Assembly (NCBI RefSeq): GCF_001667265.1
Contig: NZ_LZHW01000078.1
Coordinates: 1 to 64,000, forward strand
Direction: 5' to 3'
DNA from: Mycobacterium sp. ACS4331
Lineage (GTDB): Bacteria > Actinomycetota > Actinomycetes > Mycobacteriales > Mycobacteriaceae
DNA: 64,000 bases
Of the stretch, positions 23,614 to 30,410 are shown one piece after another. The translations under genes were made by a program, and so were the position numbers. Each line of letters begins with the position of its first letter. Within the stretch, counting starts at the first letter, position 1. The notes beneath the pieces were generated by a model. That model ran no database searches, was not told the origin of the DNA, and worked only from the letters and a program-made list of their open reading frames with translations.

Positions 23614-24318
23614 TCAGTCGGTGCGGCGCGCGTCGTCCTCGTACCCGGCGTCGGCGGCCTCGTATTCGGCGCCGGTGATCTCCGCCGAGGCCCCCTCGGC
23701 CTGTTCGGCTGCGTGGATGGCCCGCTGTGCGGACTTGATCGCCAGATAGGTCACCAGTGCCGCGGTCGCCGTCAGCGGCCAACCCATGGCGATCCGGGTG
23801 ACCCCGAGCCAGCCCGTCTGATCGGCGTCGTACAGGTGGTGCTGCACCACGAACCGGGACGCGAACACCAGCACCCAGGTCAACGTCGCGATGTCGAAGA
23901 CCCGCACCGCGGCGCGCACCTGGCGCCAGCCGGCGCCGTGCCCGTTGACCCATCCCCACACGTAGCCCACGATGGGCCGTCGCACCAGCACCGACAGCCC
24001 GAAGACCACCGCCCAGAACAGCGAGGTCCAGATGCCCAGCAGGAAGTAGCCCTTGGATTCGCCCATCAGGTAGGCGATCAGCGCGCAGACGCCCACACCG
24101 ATGAACCCCGACACCGCCGGTTGGGTGGACTCGCGGCGGACCAGGCGCCACACCAGGATGACGGCTGCCACCGCGAGGGCCGAGATGACGGCCGGTTTGA
24201 GTCCGGCCAGTGTTGAGACGGGGACGAAGACAAGGACGGGCAGGGACGAATAGATCAGGCCGCTGACGCCGCCCATCTGGTCCAGGATCGCCTGGGCGCC
24301 GGTTCGTTCTTGGGTCAA
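23614..24318 (-). CDS. DUF3159 membrane protein
   Basis: 234 residues; corresponds to Rv2693c. Five or six membrane helices (from about 18 to 195) with short loops, including Arg-Arg-Pro-Ile-Val-Gly and Asn-Gly-His-Gly-Ala-Gly-Trp, and an acidic soluble C-terminus ending Asp-Asp-Ala-Arg-Arg-Thr-Asp. The function of the family is unknown. The start is inferred as TTG at 24318, two bases after the stop of the OB-fold gene; the frame is open further upstream but only inside that gene. Convergent with ceoC, with two bases between the stop codons. Confidence 0.82.
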   Translation of the reverse strand: MTQERTGAQAILDQMGGVSGLIYSSLPVLVFVPVSTLAGLKPAVISALAVAAVILVWRLVRRESTQPAVSGFIGVGVCALIAYLMGESKGYFLLGIWTSLFWAVVFGLSVLVRRPIVGYVWGWVNGHGAGWRQVRAAVRVFDIATLTWVLVFASRFVVQHHLYDADQTGWLGVTRIAMGWPLTATAALVTYLAIKSAQRAIHAAEQAEGASAEITGAEYEAADAGYEDDARRTD

Positions 24319-24320
24319 CG

Positions 24321-24692
24321 TCAGCGTTGGATCTCGTAGTGGGGGTTGTAGACGGCCTTCGAGCCGTTCTCGAGCTTGCCCAGACGGCCGCGCACCAGCA
24401 GCTTTCGACCGGACTCGATGCCCGGAATCCGCCGCTGGCCCAACCAGACCAGCGTCACCGAGTCGGTGCCGTCGAACAGTTCCGCCCGGACGCCGCCGGC
24501 GCACCCCTTGGCGTTGGCCTCCACGGTGCGCAGCGTGCCCACCATGGTGACCTCCTGGCCGCGCTGGCAGTCGATCGCGCGCTGCGCGCCGGTCTGGGCG
24601 GCCTCACCTGTCAACTCCTCGACGTCGCGCTGCTCGGGATCCTCCGTGAGCCGACGTGTGAGCCGACGCAGATAACCTTCGGCCGTAGCCAT
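24321..24692 (-). CDS. OB-fold nucleic-acid-binding protein
   Basis: 123 residues; corresponds to Rv2694c. An N-terminal ~35-residue charged helix is followed by a single OB fold (about 45-123) with Gln-Glu-Val-Thr-Met-Val-Gly-Thr-Leu, Val-Arg-Ala-Glu-Leu-Phe-Asp-Gly-Thr-Asp, Leu-Val-Trp-Leu-Gly-Gln-Arg and Leu-Leu-Val-Arg-Gly-Arg-Leu strands, the pattern of a RecG/tRNA-anticodon-type domain. It probably binds single-stranded nucleic acid; partner unknown. The ATG at 24692 has AGGAG six bases upstream. Confidence 0.88.
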   Translation of the reverse strand: MATAEGYLRRLTRRLTEDPEQRDVEELTGEAAQTGAQRAIDCQRGQEVTMVGTLRTVEANAKGCAGGVRAELFDGTDSVTLVWLGQRRIPGIESGRKLLVRGRLGKLENGSKAVYNPHYEIQR

Positions 24693-24864
24693 GGCACTCC
24701 TGCTTTGAGTAGTTGGATCCACCTTGTGGTCAGTTGAAACCACCAGAGGCGAATCCGCGTTGCCAAGGCCACGGTAGACCCGTTGGTTCCCGATTGCCAC
24801 GTCGCCGTGCCGGTGGGTGACCCACCCTTCCATCGCCACGCGTCGACCAGGCACGATCACAGGC

Positions 24865-25566
24865 ATGGGCGTCGATCTCACCGGCATTCCGACCGTGCTG
24901 CTGCCGGGCACCGGCTCTGACGACGACTACGTCTACCGGGCGTTCTCCCCCGCATTGCACCACGTCGGAGCGCTGCCGATCCCGCACACCCCCGAACCCG
25001 GCCGGTTGATCGCCGGTTACCGGCACGCGCTGGAGGAGGCCGCGCAGCAGGGGCCGGTGGCCGTCGCCGGCGTGTCCCTCGGTGCCGCTGTCGGGCTGGC
25101 GTGGGCGATCTCACACCCCGGTCGCGTCGTCGCGGTGCTCGCCGCGCTGCCCGCGTGGACCGGTGACCCCGCGACCGCCCCCGCTGCGGCGGCCGCGCGC
25201 GCCTCAGCGCACGAACTGCGTCGCGATGGACTGGTCGCCGCGACCGCCCGGATGCAGCAGAGCAGCCCCGCATGGCTGGCCGACGAGTTGACCCGATCCT
25301 GGGTCGGTCAGTGGCCGCTGCTGCCTGACGCCATGGAGGAGGCCGCGGCGTTCGTGGCACCGACGAGCCGGGAATTGGAGACGCTGGCCTGCCCGATGGG
25401 CGTGGCGTCGGCGATCGACGATCCGATCCATCCCTTGGAGGTCGGCGTCGAGTGGGTGACCGCCGCCCCGCGCGCGGCACTGCGCACGGTCACGCTCGCC
25501 CAGATCGGCGCCGATCCGGCGGAACTGGGCGCCGCGTGCCTGGCGGCGCTGGCCGAGGCCGACTGA
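24865..25566 (+). CDS. alpha/beta hydrolase (Rv2695-like)
   Basis: 233 residues. Oxyanion segment Leu-Pro-Gly-Thr-Gly-Ser-Asp near 12-18 and nucleophile elbow Gly-Val-Ser-Leu-Gly near 74-78 give a serine hydrolase. An Asp-Asp-Pro segment near 193 could supply the acid, but no obvious catalytic His in a Gly-His motif is seen near the end (the last ~30 residues lack His), so the triad may be incomplete. Cytosolic; substrate unknown. Divergent from the OB-fold gene with 172 bases between starts; I see no clear promoter there. ATG at 24865 preferred over an upstream in-frame ATG at 24817. Confidence 0.78.
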   Translation: MGVDLTGIPTVLLPGTGSDDDYVYRAFSPALHHVGALPIPHTPEPGRLIAGYRHALEEAAQQGPVAVAGVSLGAAVGLAWAISHPGRVVAVLAALPAWTGDPATAPAAAAARASAHELRRDGLVAATARMQQSSPAWLADELTRSWVGQWPLLPDAMEEAAAFVAPTSRELETLACPMGVASAIDDPIHPLEVGVEWVTAAPRAALRTVTLAQIGADPAELGAACLAALAEAD

Positions 25567-25577
25567 CCTCGGGTCAG
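25563..25577. terminator. shared hairpin between Rv2695-like gene and DUF3710 gene
   Basis: CTGACC and GGTCAG arms with a 3-base loop, spanning both convergent stop codons. A second possible stem (CCGAGG/CCTCGG, 25553-25572) overlaps it. No T run. Confidence 0.4.
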
Positions 25578-26353
25578 CCGCCGGTGATGGTGTTGGTGTT
25601 GCGCAGCTGCTGCATCGCCGACAGCGTGCGTCGCGCCGCAGGCGTCGGCGGCTGCGGCGGCTGCTGGCTCTGCGGCGCGGGCTGCTGGCCGGCCTGCCCC
25701 TGCGCCGCCTGCTCCGCGGCCGCCCGCAGCTGGGCGGCCATGGGTTCGGGCAGCTGCACCGGCAGCGGCGTGCGCACCGGCAGCGGCGTGTCGCCGCGCC
25801 GAACCACAGTGTCGGCCAGTGCGTTTCGCGCCTCGCTGGTCAGCGCGGCGAAGGTCTCATGGGTGCCGTTGACCACACAGCGGATCATCCACCGGTACCC
25901 GTCGACACCGATGAAGCGCACCGCGCCCTGGGCGGCCCCGACGACCTCGCGACCCCACGGTCCCGTTTCGATGCTGACCTGCGGGGTGTCCTTGCGCAGC
26001 GACTCGGCCAGTTCACCCGCCACCTCCCGCCACAGCCCCGCACTCTTGGGGGCCGCGTAGGCGGCGATCGTGAACCGCCCATTGGGAGTGACGACCCACA
26101 CCGCACTGGGCACGCCGACTTCGTTGAGTTCAACCTGGACCTGACCCGCCTCGGGCATCGGGATGAGCACCGAGCCCAGATCCAGCCTGCCCACCTCGGC
26201 GACCGCGGGGTCGTCGAAGTCCTCGATGTCGAACGGGCCGTCCTCGTCGATCGGATCGACGTCGTCATCGGCGGCCGTGGTGACGGGCGCCTTCGCCTCG
26301 TCGACGCCGCTCGGCGTGTCGTCCTGCTTGCCCTTGCGTTTACCGAATGCCAT
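25574..26353 (-). CDS. DUF3710 family protein
   Basis: 259 residues; corresponds to Rv2696c. A basic first ~10 residues (Phe-Gly-Lys-Arg-Lys-Gly-Lys), an acidic stretch to about 45, a compact domain about 50-190 with Gly-Pro-Trp-Gly-Arg-Glu-Val and Phe-Ile-Gly-Val-Asp-Gly-Tyr-Arg-Trp, and a Gln/Pro/Ala-rich tail. No signal peptide or helix. Function unknown. Its ATG shares one base with the dut stop (TGATG), so it is translationally coupled to dut, a linkage conserved in M. tuberculosis. Confidence 0.87.
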   Translation of the reverse strand: MAFGKRKGKQDDTPSGVDEAKAPVTTAADDDVDPIDEDGPFDIEDFDDPAVAEVGRLDLGSVLIPMPEAGQVQVELNEVGVPSAVWVVTPNGRFTIAAYAAPKSAGLWREVAGELAESLRKDTPQVSIETGPWGREVVGAAQGAVRFIGVDGYRWMIRCVVNGTHETFAALTSEARNALADTVVRRGDTPLPVRTPLPVQLPEPMAAQLRAAAEQAAQGQAGQQPAPQSQQPPQPPTPAARRTLSAMQQLRNTNTITGG

Positions 26354-26817
26354 CACAGACTCGCATGTCCTCCAGAGGAACCGTGGCCGCCGTCGCCACG
26401 GGTGGTGTCCGCCAGGCCCGCCTCGTCGAATGAGGTGACCTCGATGATCTCGGGCAGTTCGACACGTTGCAGCACGAGCTGCGCGATGCGGTCGCCGCGC
26501 TGGATCACGATCGGTTCGCTGGTGTCGAGGTTGATCAGGGAGACCTTGATCTCGCCCCGGTACCCGGCGTCGATCGTGCCGGGACTGTTGACGATCGAAA
26601 GGCCTACGCGCGCAGCCAAACCCGAACGGGGATGGATCAGGCCGACCATTCCCATCGGGACCGCGACCGCGATGCCGGTGGGAACGAGGGCGCGCTGCCC
26701 CGGCGCCAGATGGACATCCTGGGCGCTGAACAGGTCAACCCCCGCGTCTCCCGCGTGGGCGCGGGTGGGCAGCGGAAGTTCGGGGTCCAGGCGTACGACC
26801 GCCAGGCGAGTGGACAC
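26353..26817 (-). CDS. dut: dUTP diphosphatase
   Basis: 154 residues; corresponds to Rv2697c. Trimeric dUTPase that removes dUTP and supplies dUMP. All five motifs are visible: Ala-Gly-Asp-Ala-Gly-Val-Asp-Leu, Pro-Arg-Ser-Gly-Leu-Ala, Gly-Thr-Ile-Asp-Ala-Gly-Tyr-Arg-Gly-Glu, Arg-Gly-Asp-Arg-Ile-Ala-Gln-Leu and the C-terminal glycine-rich Gly-Gly-His-Gly-Ser-Ser-Gly-Gly that closes on the nucleotide. GTG start with a -10 8 bases upstream, so leaderless. Divergent from DUF3093 with overlapping -10 elements. Confidence 0.96.
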   Translation of the reverse strand: MSTRLAVVRLDPELPLPTRAHAGDAGVDLFSAQDVHLAPGQRALVPTGIAVAVPMGMVGLIHPRSGLAARVGLSIVNSPGTIDAGYRGEIKVSLINLDTSEPIVIQRGDRIAQLVLQRVELPEIIEVTSFDEAGLADTTRGDGGHGSSGGHASL

Positions 26818-26825
26818 GGTGCCAC

Positions 26826-26831
26826 AGACTA
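26826..26831 (-). promoter_or_regulatory. -10 element TAGTCT, leaderless start of dut
   Basis: Minus-strand TAGTCT ends 8 bases before the dut GTG (26817). Bases 26830-26831 are also the first two bases of the -10 of the divergent DUF3093 gene. Confidence 0.55.
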
Positions 26832-26835
26832 CCCT
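26830..26835 (+). promoter_or_regulatory. -10 element TACCCT, leaderless start of the DUF3093 gene
   Basis: TACCCT lies 7 bases before the GTG at 26843 and shares two bases with the dut -10 on the other strand. Confidence 0.55.
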
Positions 26836-26842
26836 TGGCCGA

Positions 26843-27340
26843 GTGTCAGGTTCGCAATTGACCTCGCAGAGTGTGCACTACCGCGAGCGCCTGTGGGTGC
26901 CGTGGTGGTGGTGGCCCCTGGGCATGGGCCTGGCGGGGCTGATCGCCCTGGAGGTCAACCAGGCGCTGTCCGGCGCGTCGGGCGTGCCGGACTGGGTTCC
27001 GTTCGCGGCCCTGTTCGCCGTCGCGGCGGCCGCGCTGATCTGGCTCGGCCGCGCGGAGGTCTCCGTCGTCGCAGGCGAAGGCGGTGTCGAACTGTGCGCC
27101 GGCCCGGCGCACCTGCCCGTCAGCGTCATCTCCCGCACCGCCGTGGTGCCCCGCAGCGCCAAATCCGCCGCGCTCGGCCGCCAGCTGGATCCGGCGGCCT
27201 ACGTGTTGCACCGCGTGTGGGTCGGACCCATGGTGTTGGCCGTGCTCGACGACGCGGACGACCCGACGCCGTACTGGCTCGTCAGCAGTCGGCATCCGGA
27301 CCGGCTGCTGGCGGCGCTGAACAGCGCGCAGAGCAGCTAG
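26843..27340 (+). CDS. DUF3093 membrane protein
   Basis: 165 residues; corresponds to Rv2698. After an aromatic Arg-Leu-Trp-Val-Pro-Trp-Trp-Trp-Trp stretch come two membrane helices (about 19-38 and 45-65, the hairpin linked by Gly-Val-Pro-Asp-Trp-Val-Pro), then a soluble domain of about 95 residues with Tyr-Trp-Leu-Val-Ser-Ser-Arg-His-Pro near the end, which resembles a PH-like fold by eye. Function unknown. The frame is open far upstream, but the GTG at 26843 is selected by its -10. Confidence 0.85.
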   Translation: MSGSQLTSQSVHYRERLWVPWWWWPLGMGLAGLIALEVNQALSGASGVPDWVPFAALFAVAAAALIWLGRAEVSVVAGEGGVELCAGPAHLPVSVISRTAVVPRSAKSAALGRQLDPAAYVLHRVWVGPMVLAVLDDADDPTPYWLVSSRHPDRLLAALNSAQSS

Positions 27341-27361
27341 AACCCCCCGGTCAAGCTGCTC
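27331..27361. terminator. shared hairpin between DUF3093 and DUF4193 genes
   Basis: Perfect 8-bp stem GAGCAGCT/AGCTGCTC with a 15-base loop, spanning the DUF3093 stop and the DUF4193 stop of two convergent genes. No T run on either side. Confidence 0.45.
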
Positions 27362-27662
27362 AGGCGGCGCAGTCGGTACAGATCATCACGCCGTTCTTCT
27401 CGCTGGCGAGGCGGCTGCGGTGCTGCACCAGGAAGCAGCTCGAGCAGGTGAACTCGTCGGCCTGCTTGGGCACCACGCGCACCGAGAGCTCTTCGCCGGA
27501 GAGGTCGGCACCGGGGAGTTCGAAGTTCTCTGCAGACTCCGACTCGTCGACGTCGACGACGGCCGACTGCGCCTCGTTACGCCGTGCCTTCAGTTCCTCC
27601 AGCGAATCCTCAGAGACCTCGTCGGTCTCGGACCGCCGTGGCGCGTCATAGTCGGTAGCCAT
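27360..27662 (-). CDS. DUF4193 zinc-ribbon-like protein
   Basis: 100 residues; corresponds to Rv2699c, a small conserved actinobacterial protein. The N-terminal half is strongly acidic (Glu-Val-Ser-Glu-Asp-Ser-Leu-Glu-Glu-Leu). The C-terminal end has Cys-Ser-Ser-Cys and Cys-Thr-Asp-Cys pairs about 20 residues apart, a likely zinc ribbon. This build is common in RNA-polymerase- or RNA-associated small proteins, but no role is proven. The ATG at 27662 is preceded by a GGGGAAGAGA purine run. Divergent from cei, with a perfect CRP site between them. Confidence 0.87.
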   Translation of the reverse strand: MATDYDAPRRSETDEVSEDSLEELKARRNEAQSAVVDVDESESAENFELPGADLSGEELSVRVVPKQADEFTCSSCFLVQHRSRLASEKNGVMICTDCAA

Positions 27663-27769
27663 TCTTCTCTTCCCCTCGTAGTCCCGCGCGCAAGTGTTGC
27701 AGCAAGGCTTTGTACCAGTGCCGAACGCGTGCGCCAAATGATTCGTGCCCGCAACCCACCCCCAACAAC

Positions 27770-27785
27770 TGTGATTTAACTCACA
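27770..27785. promoter_or_regulatory. CRP (cAMP receptor protein) binding site
   Basis: TGTGATTTAACTCACA is a perfect TGTGA-N6-TCACA palindrome, the consensus of mycobacterial CRP (Rv3676 family). Its centre lies about 73 bases upstream of the expected cei transcript start and about 115 bases from the DUF4193 start codon. A second TGTGA follows one base later. Confidence 0.7.
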
Positions 27786-27838
27786 TTGTGACCTGGCTTT
27801 CACCATAACCGCAGACGGACGCCCGCGGTTCCTGCATC

Positions 27839-27844
27839 TAGAGT
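27839..27844 (+). promoter_or_regulatory. -10 element TAGAGT, leaderless start of cei
   Basis: TAGAGT lies 6 bases before the GTG at 27851. Confidence 0.45.
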
Positions 27845-27850
27845 GCAGGC

Positions 27851-28501
27851 GTGGTCTCACAAATCACCGAGGGAACGGCGTTCGACAAGCGCGGACTCCC
27901 GTTCCGGAGGCGCAACTACTGGCCCGGCGCCGTCACGGCCGGTGCGCTGGCCGTGGTCACGGCTGTGGTCTGGATGATCGCGTTGACCCGGCCGCCGGAC
28001 GTGCACGAGGCGGCGGTCTGCAATCCGCCGCCACCGTCTGCCGACGGCAGCATCCCGTCCCTCGGCGAGCAGGTCAGCCGCTCCGACATGACCAAGGTGA
28101 TGCCGGCGAAACTCGCCGAGACGCAGATCCGTGTGCTCAACGCCAGCGGTCAGGGCGGTCAGGCCGGCGAAGTCTCCGGCGCGCTGCGCGACCTCGGCTT
28201 CGCCCAGCCGACTGCGGCCAACGACCCGGTCTACGGCGACACCCGCCTCACATGCCAGGGCCAGATCCGCTTCGGGCCGGGCGGCCGGGCCGGCGCGGCC
28301 GCGGTGTGGCTTGTGGCCCCGTGCACCGAACTGTTCGCCGACGACCGCACCGACGCGTCCGTCGACCTCGCGATCGGCACCGAGTTCACGACGCTGACGC
28401 ACAGCGACGACATCGACGCCGTTCTCGCGGGTCTGCGTCCCGAGGCCACCGAACCCGCGGACTCCGCGCTGCTGTCCAAGATCCACTCGGCCACCTGCTG
28501 A
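27851..28501 (+). CDS. cei: cell-envelope integrity protein Cei (LytR_C domain)
   Basis: 216 residues; corresponds to Rv2700. A cytosolic N-terminus with Arg-Arg-Arg-Asn-Tyr-Trp, one membrane helix at about 26-45, then an extracytoplasmic LytR C-terminal-type domain (about 95-195: Ile-Arg-Val-Leu-Asn-Ala-Ser-Gly-Gln-Gly-Gly-Gln-Ala-Gly, then a late Leu-Ala-Ile-Gly-Thr-Glu-Phe). Two cysteines (in Thr-Cys-Gln and Pro-Cys-Thr) may form a disulfide. The M. tuberculosis counterpart is needed for envelope integrity and virulence. Convergent with suhB. Confidence 0.9.
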   Translation: MVSQITEGTAFDKRGLPFRRRNYWPGAVTAGALAVVTAVVWMIALTRPPDVHEAAVCNPPPPSADGSIPSLGEQVSRSDMTKVMPAKLAETQIRVLNASGQGGQAGEVSGALRDLGFAQPTAANDPVYGDTRLTCQGQIRFGPGGRAGAAAVWLVAPCTELFADDRTDASVDLAIGTEFTTLTHSDDIDAVLAGLRPEATEPADSALLSKIHSATC

Positions 28502-28503
28502 GC

Positions 28504-29364
28504 TCACTCAGGCAGCGGGGCCAACCCATCGAGGCGTTCCAGGGTGGCCGCCAGCTGATCGGCGATGCCGGGGGCGCTGGCCATCACGAGGCCCGCGGGC
28601 TGGCCCGGCTTCGGCAGCAGCACCCGCGCACCCGCCTCGGCCGCGATCAGCGCACCCGCGGCCCAGTCCCACACATTGAGGCCGTGCTCGTAATGCGCGT
28701 CCAGGCGGCCGGCGGCCACCAGGCAGAGATCCAGGGCCGCTGAGCCGATCCGGCGGACGTCACGCACCTCGGGCAGCAGCGCGGCCAGCAGGCGGGCCTG
28801 CGCGGTGCGCCGGGACGCCGAGTAGCCGAAGCCCGTGCCGATCAGGGCCATAGCCAGTTCGGTGGTCTGCGCGCACCGCAGGACGCGCGTCCCCTCCGGA
28901 CCGCGCAGGCGTGCGCCAGATCCGGCCGCCGCCGAATAGATCTCGGAGCGTGCGACGTCGGCCACCGCCCCGGCCACCGAGACCCCGTCGACCTGGGCGG
29001 CCACCGACACCGCGAACGCCGGGATGCCGTAGACGAAGTTCACCGTGCCGTCGATGGGGTCGAGCACCCAGGTCACCGCGCCGGCCGGCGGCTGCGCCGC
29101 GGGACCGCCGCCCTCCTCCCCCAACACCGCGTCTCCGGGACGCAGCTGCGCCAGCCGGTCCCGCAGCAGGGCCTCGGTCTCGGTGTCCACCACCGTGACC
29201 GGATCGGTCGGGGTGCTCTTGGCGCGGACCGCGTCCGCCGGCGGCGTCGCGCCGAACACCTCCTCGCGACGCACCCGGACGAATTCGGCGGCCTCGGCGG
29301 CCACCGTCTCGGCGACCAGGCGCAGGGCGGTCGCATCTGGTGGGGTCCGGGTGGGGTGGGTCAC
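28504..29364 (-). CDS. suhB: inositol monophosphatase family protein SuhB
   Basis: 286 residues; corresponds to Rv2701c. Mg-dependent phosphatase, making inositol from inositol 1-phosphate for phosphatidylinositol and mycothiol, or acting on a related phosphate. Metal-site motifs: Gly-Glu-Glu-Gly-Gly, Asp-Pro-Ile-Asp-Gly-Thr-Val-Asn-Phe and Trp-Asp-Trp-Ala-Ala-Gly-Ala-Leu-Ile-Ala-Glu-Ala-Gly. The GTG at 29364 (Met-Thr-His-Pro) is preferred over the GTG at 29382, which would add a Cys-Cys stretch unlike the family. Divergent from ppgK; 74 bases between starts. Confidence 0.93.
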   Translation of the reverse strand: MTHPTRTPPDATALRLVAETVAAEAAEFVRVRREEVFGATPPADAVRAKSTPTDPVTVVDTETEALLRDRLAQLRPGDAVLGEEGGGPAAQPPAGAVTWVLDPIDGTVNFVYGIPAFAVSVAAQVDGVSVAGAVADVARSEIYSAAAGSGARLRGPEGTRVLRCAQTTELAMALIGTGFGYSASRRTAQARLLAALLPEVRDVRRIGSAALDLCLVAAGRLDAHYEHGLNVWDWAAGALIAAEAGARVLLPKPGQPAGLVMASAPGIADQLAATLERLDGLAPLPE

Positions 29365-29398
29365 GGCTCTATCGCAACACACCCCGTCGCCGACCCAC

Positions 29399-29404
29399 TA
29401 TCGT
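29399..29404 (+). promoter_or_regulatory. -10 element TATCGT for ppgK
   Basis: TATCGT fits TANNNT. The predicted transcript starts near 29411, leaving a short leader that carries AAGGAG (29428-29433) five bases before the ATG. Confidence 0.45.
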
Positions 29405-29438
29405 TTAACCGCCGACTGCCCTTCCCCAAGGAGCCGCC

Positions 29439-30221
29439 ATGACTTCGTCCGACCCGAACAGCAACCACGGTTTCGGCATCGACGTCGGCGGCAGTGGCGT
29501 CAAGGGCGGGATCGTCGACCTCGACACCGGCCAGCTCGTCGGCGAGCGGTTCAAGCTCCCGACCCCTCAACCGGCCACCCCCGACGCCGTGGCCAAGACC
29601 ATCGCCGACGTGGTCGCGCACTTCGGCTGGACGGGTCCGCTCGGGGTGACCTACCCGGGCGTGGTCACCGACGGCGTCGTGCGCACCGCCGCCAACGTCG
29701 ACAAATCGTGGATCGGCACCAACGCCAGCGAGGTGTACAGCGCTGCGCTCGGCGGCCAGGCCGTCACGGTGCTCAACGACGCCGACGCGGCAGGACTCGC
29801 CGAGGAGCGGTTCGGCGCCGGACGGGACAACTCCGGGGTGATCGTGCTGCTGACGTTCGGGACGGGCATCGGTTCGGCGGTCATCCACAACGGTCTGCTG
29901 CTGCCCAACACTGAGTTCGGCCACCTCGAGGTCGACGGCAAGGAGGCCGAGCACCGGGCCGCGTCGTCGGTCAAGGAGCGCAAGGGCTGGAGCTACGAGC
30001 GTTGGACCAGAGAGGTCACCAAAGTGCTGGTCGCCGTCGAGAATGCGATCTGGCCGGAGCTGATCATCGTGGGCGGCGGCATCAGCCGCAAGGCCGACAA
30101 GTGGGTGCCGTTGCTGACCAACCGCACACCCGTGGTCGCCGCGGCGCTGCAGAACACCGCGGGCATCGTCGGCGCCGCGATGGCGGCCCACGGCGACGGC
30201 ACCGAACACGCTTCGGCGTGA
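29439..30221 (+). CDS. ppgK: polyphosphate glucokinase
   Basis: 260 residues; corresponds to Rv2702. ROK-family kinase that phosphorylates glucose with polyphosphate or ATP. Phosphate-binding motif Gly-Ile-Asp-Val-Gly-Gly-Ser-Gly-Val-Lys-Gly near 8-18; catalytic Asp in Leu-Asn-Asp-Ala-Asp-Ala-Ala near 110-116; Thr-Phe-Gly-Thr-Gly-Ile-Gly-Ser phosphate loop near 138-145; Glu-Phe-Gly-His-Leu-Glu near 163-168. The ATG has AAGGAG five bases upstream. It precedes sigA by 189 bases. Confidence 0.94.
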   Translation: MTSSDPNSNHGFGIDVGGSGVKGGIVDLDTGQLVGERFKLPTPQPATPDAVAKTIADVVAHFGWTGPLGVTYPGVVTDGVVRTAANVDKSWIGTNASEVYSAALGGQAVTVLNDADAAGLAEERFGAGRDNSGVIVLLTFGTGIGSAVIHNGLLLPNTEFGHLEVDGKEAEHRAASSVKERKGWSYERWTREVTKVLVAVENAIWPELIIVGGGISRKADKWVPLLTNRTPVVAAALQNTAGIVGAAMAAHGDGTEHASA

Positions 30222-30273
30222 CGGGGACGCGCTGAATTTCCTCGCTCGGCGCGGTGTGTTGCCGCACTGTCGT

Positions 30274-30279
30274 TACAAT
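30274..30279 (+). promoter_or_regulatory. -10 element TACAAT upstream of sigA
   Basis: TACAAT differs from TATAAT at one base; no good -35 is seen at the right distance. It predicts a start near 30286 and a leader of about 125 bases before the sigA GTG, unlike the leaderless genes around it. Confidence 0.45.
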
Positions 30280-30410
30280 GGTCGATGGCGGCCGCCAACG
30301 AATAGCGGCGAAGCTCCAAAAACAGAGACTCACGCCGACATTCCAGATGCCGACGCTTTCGGTGACGCATGCCCTGCGCACCGGAAGTCCGCTAGATCGA
30401 AAGGGTGTAC

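Noticed and set aside
28498..28511. CTGAG/CTCAG hairpin between cei and suhB
   Set aside because: Five-base stem only, too short to call a terminator.
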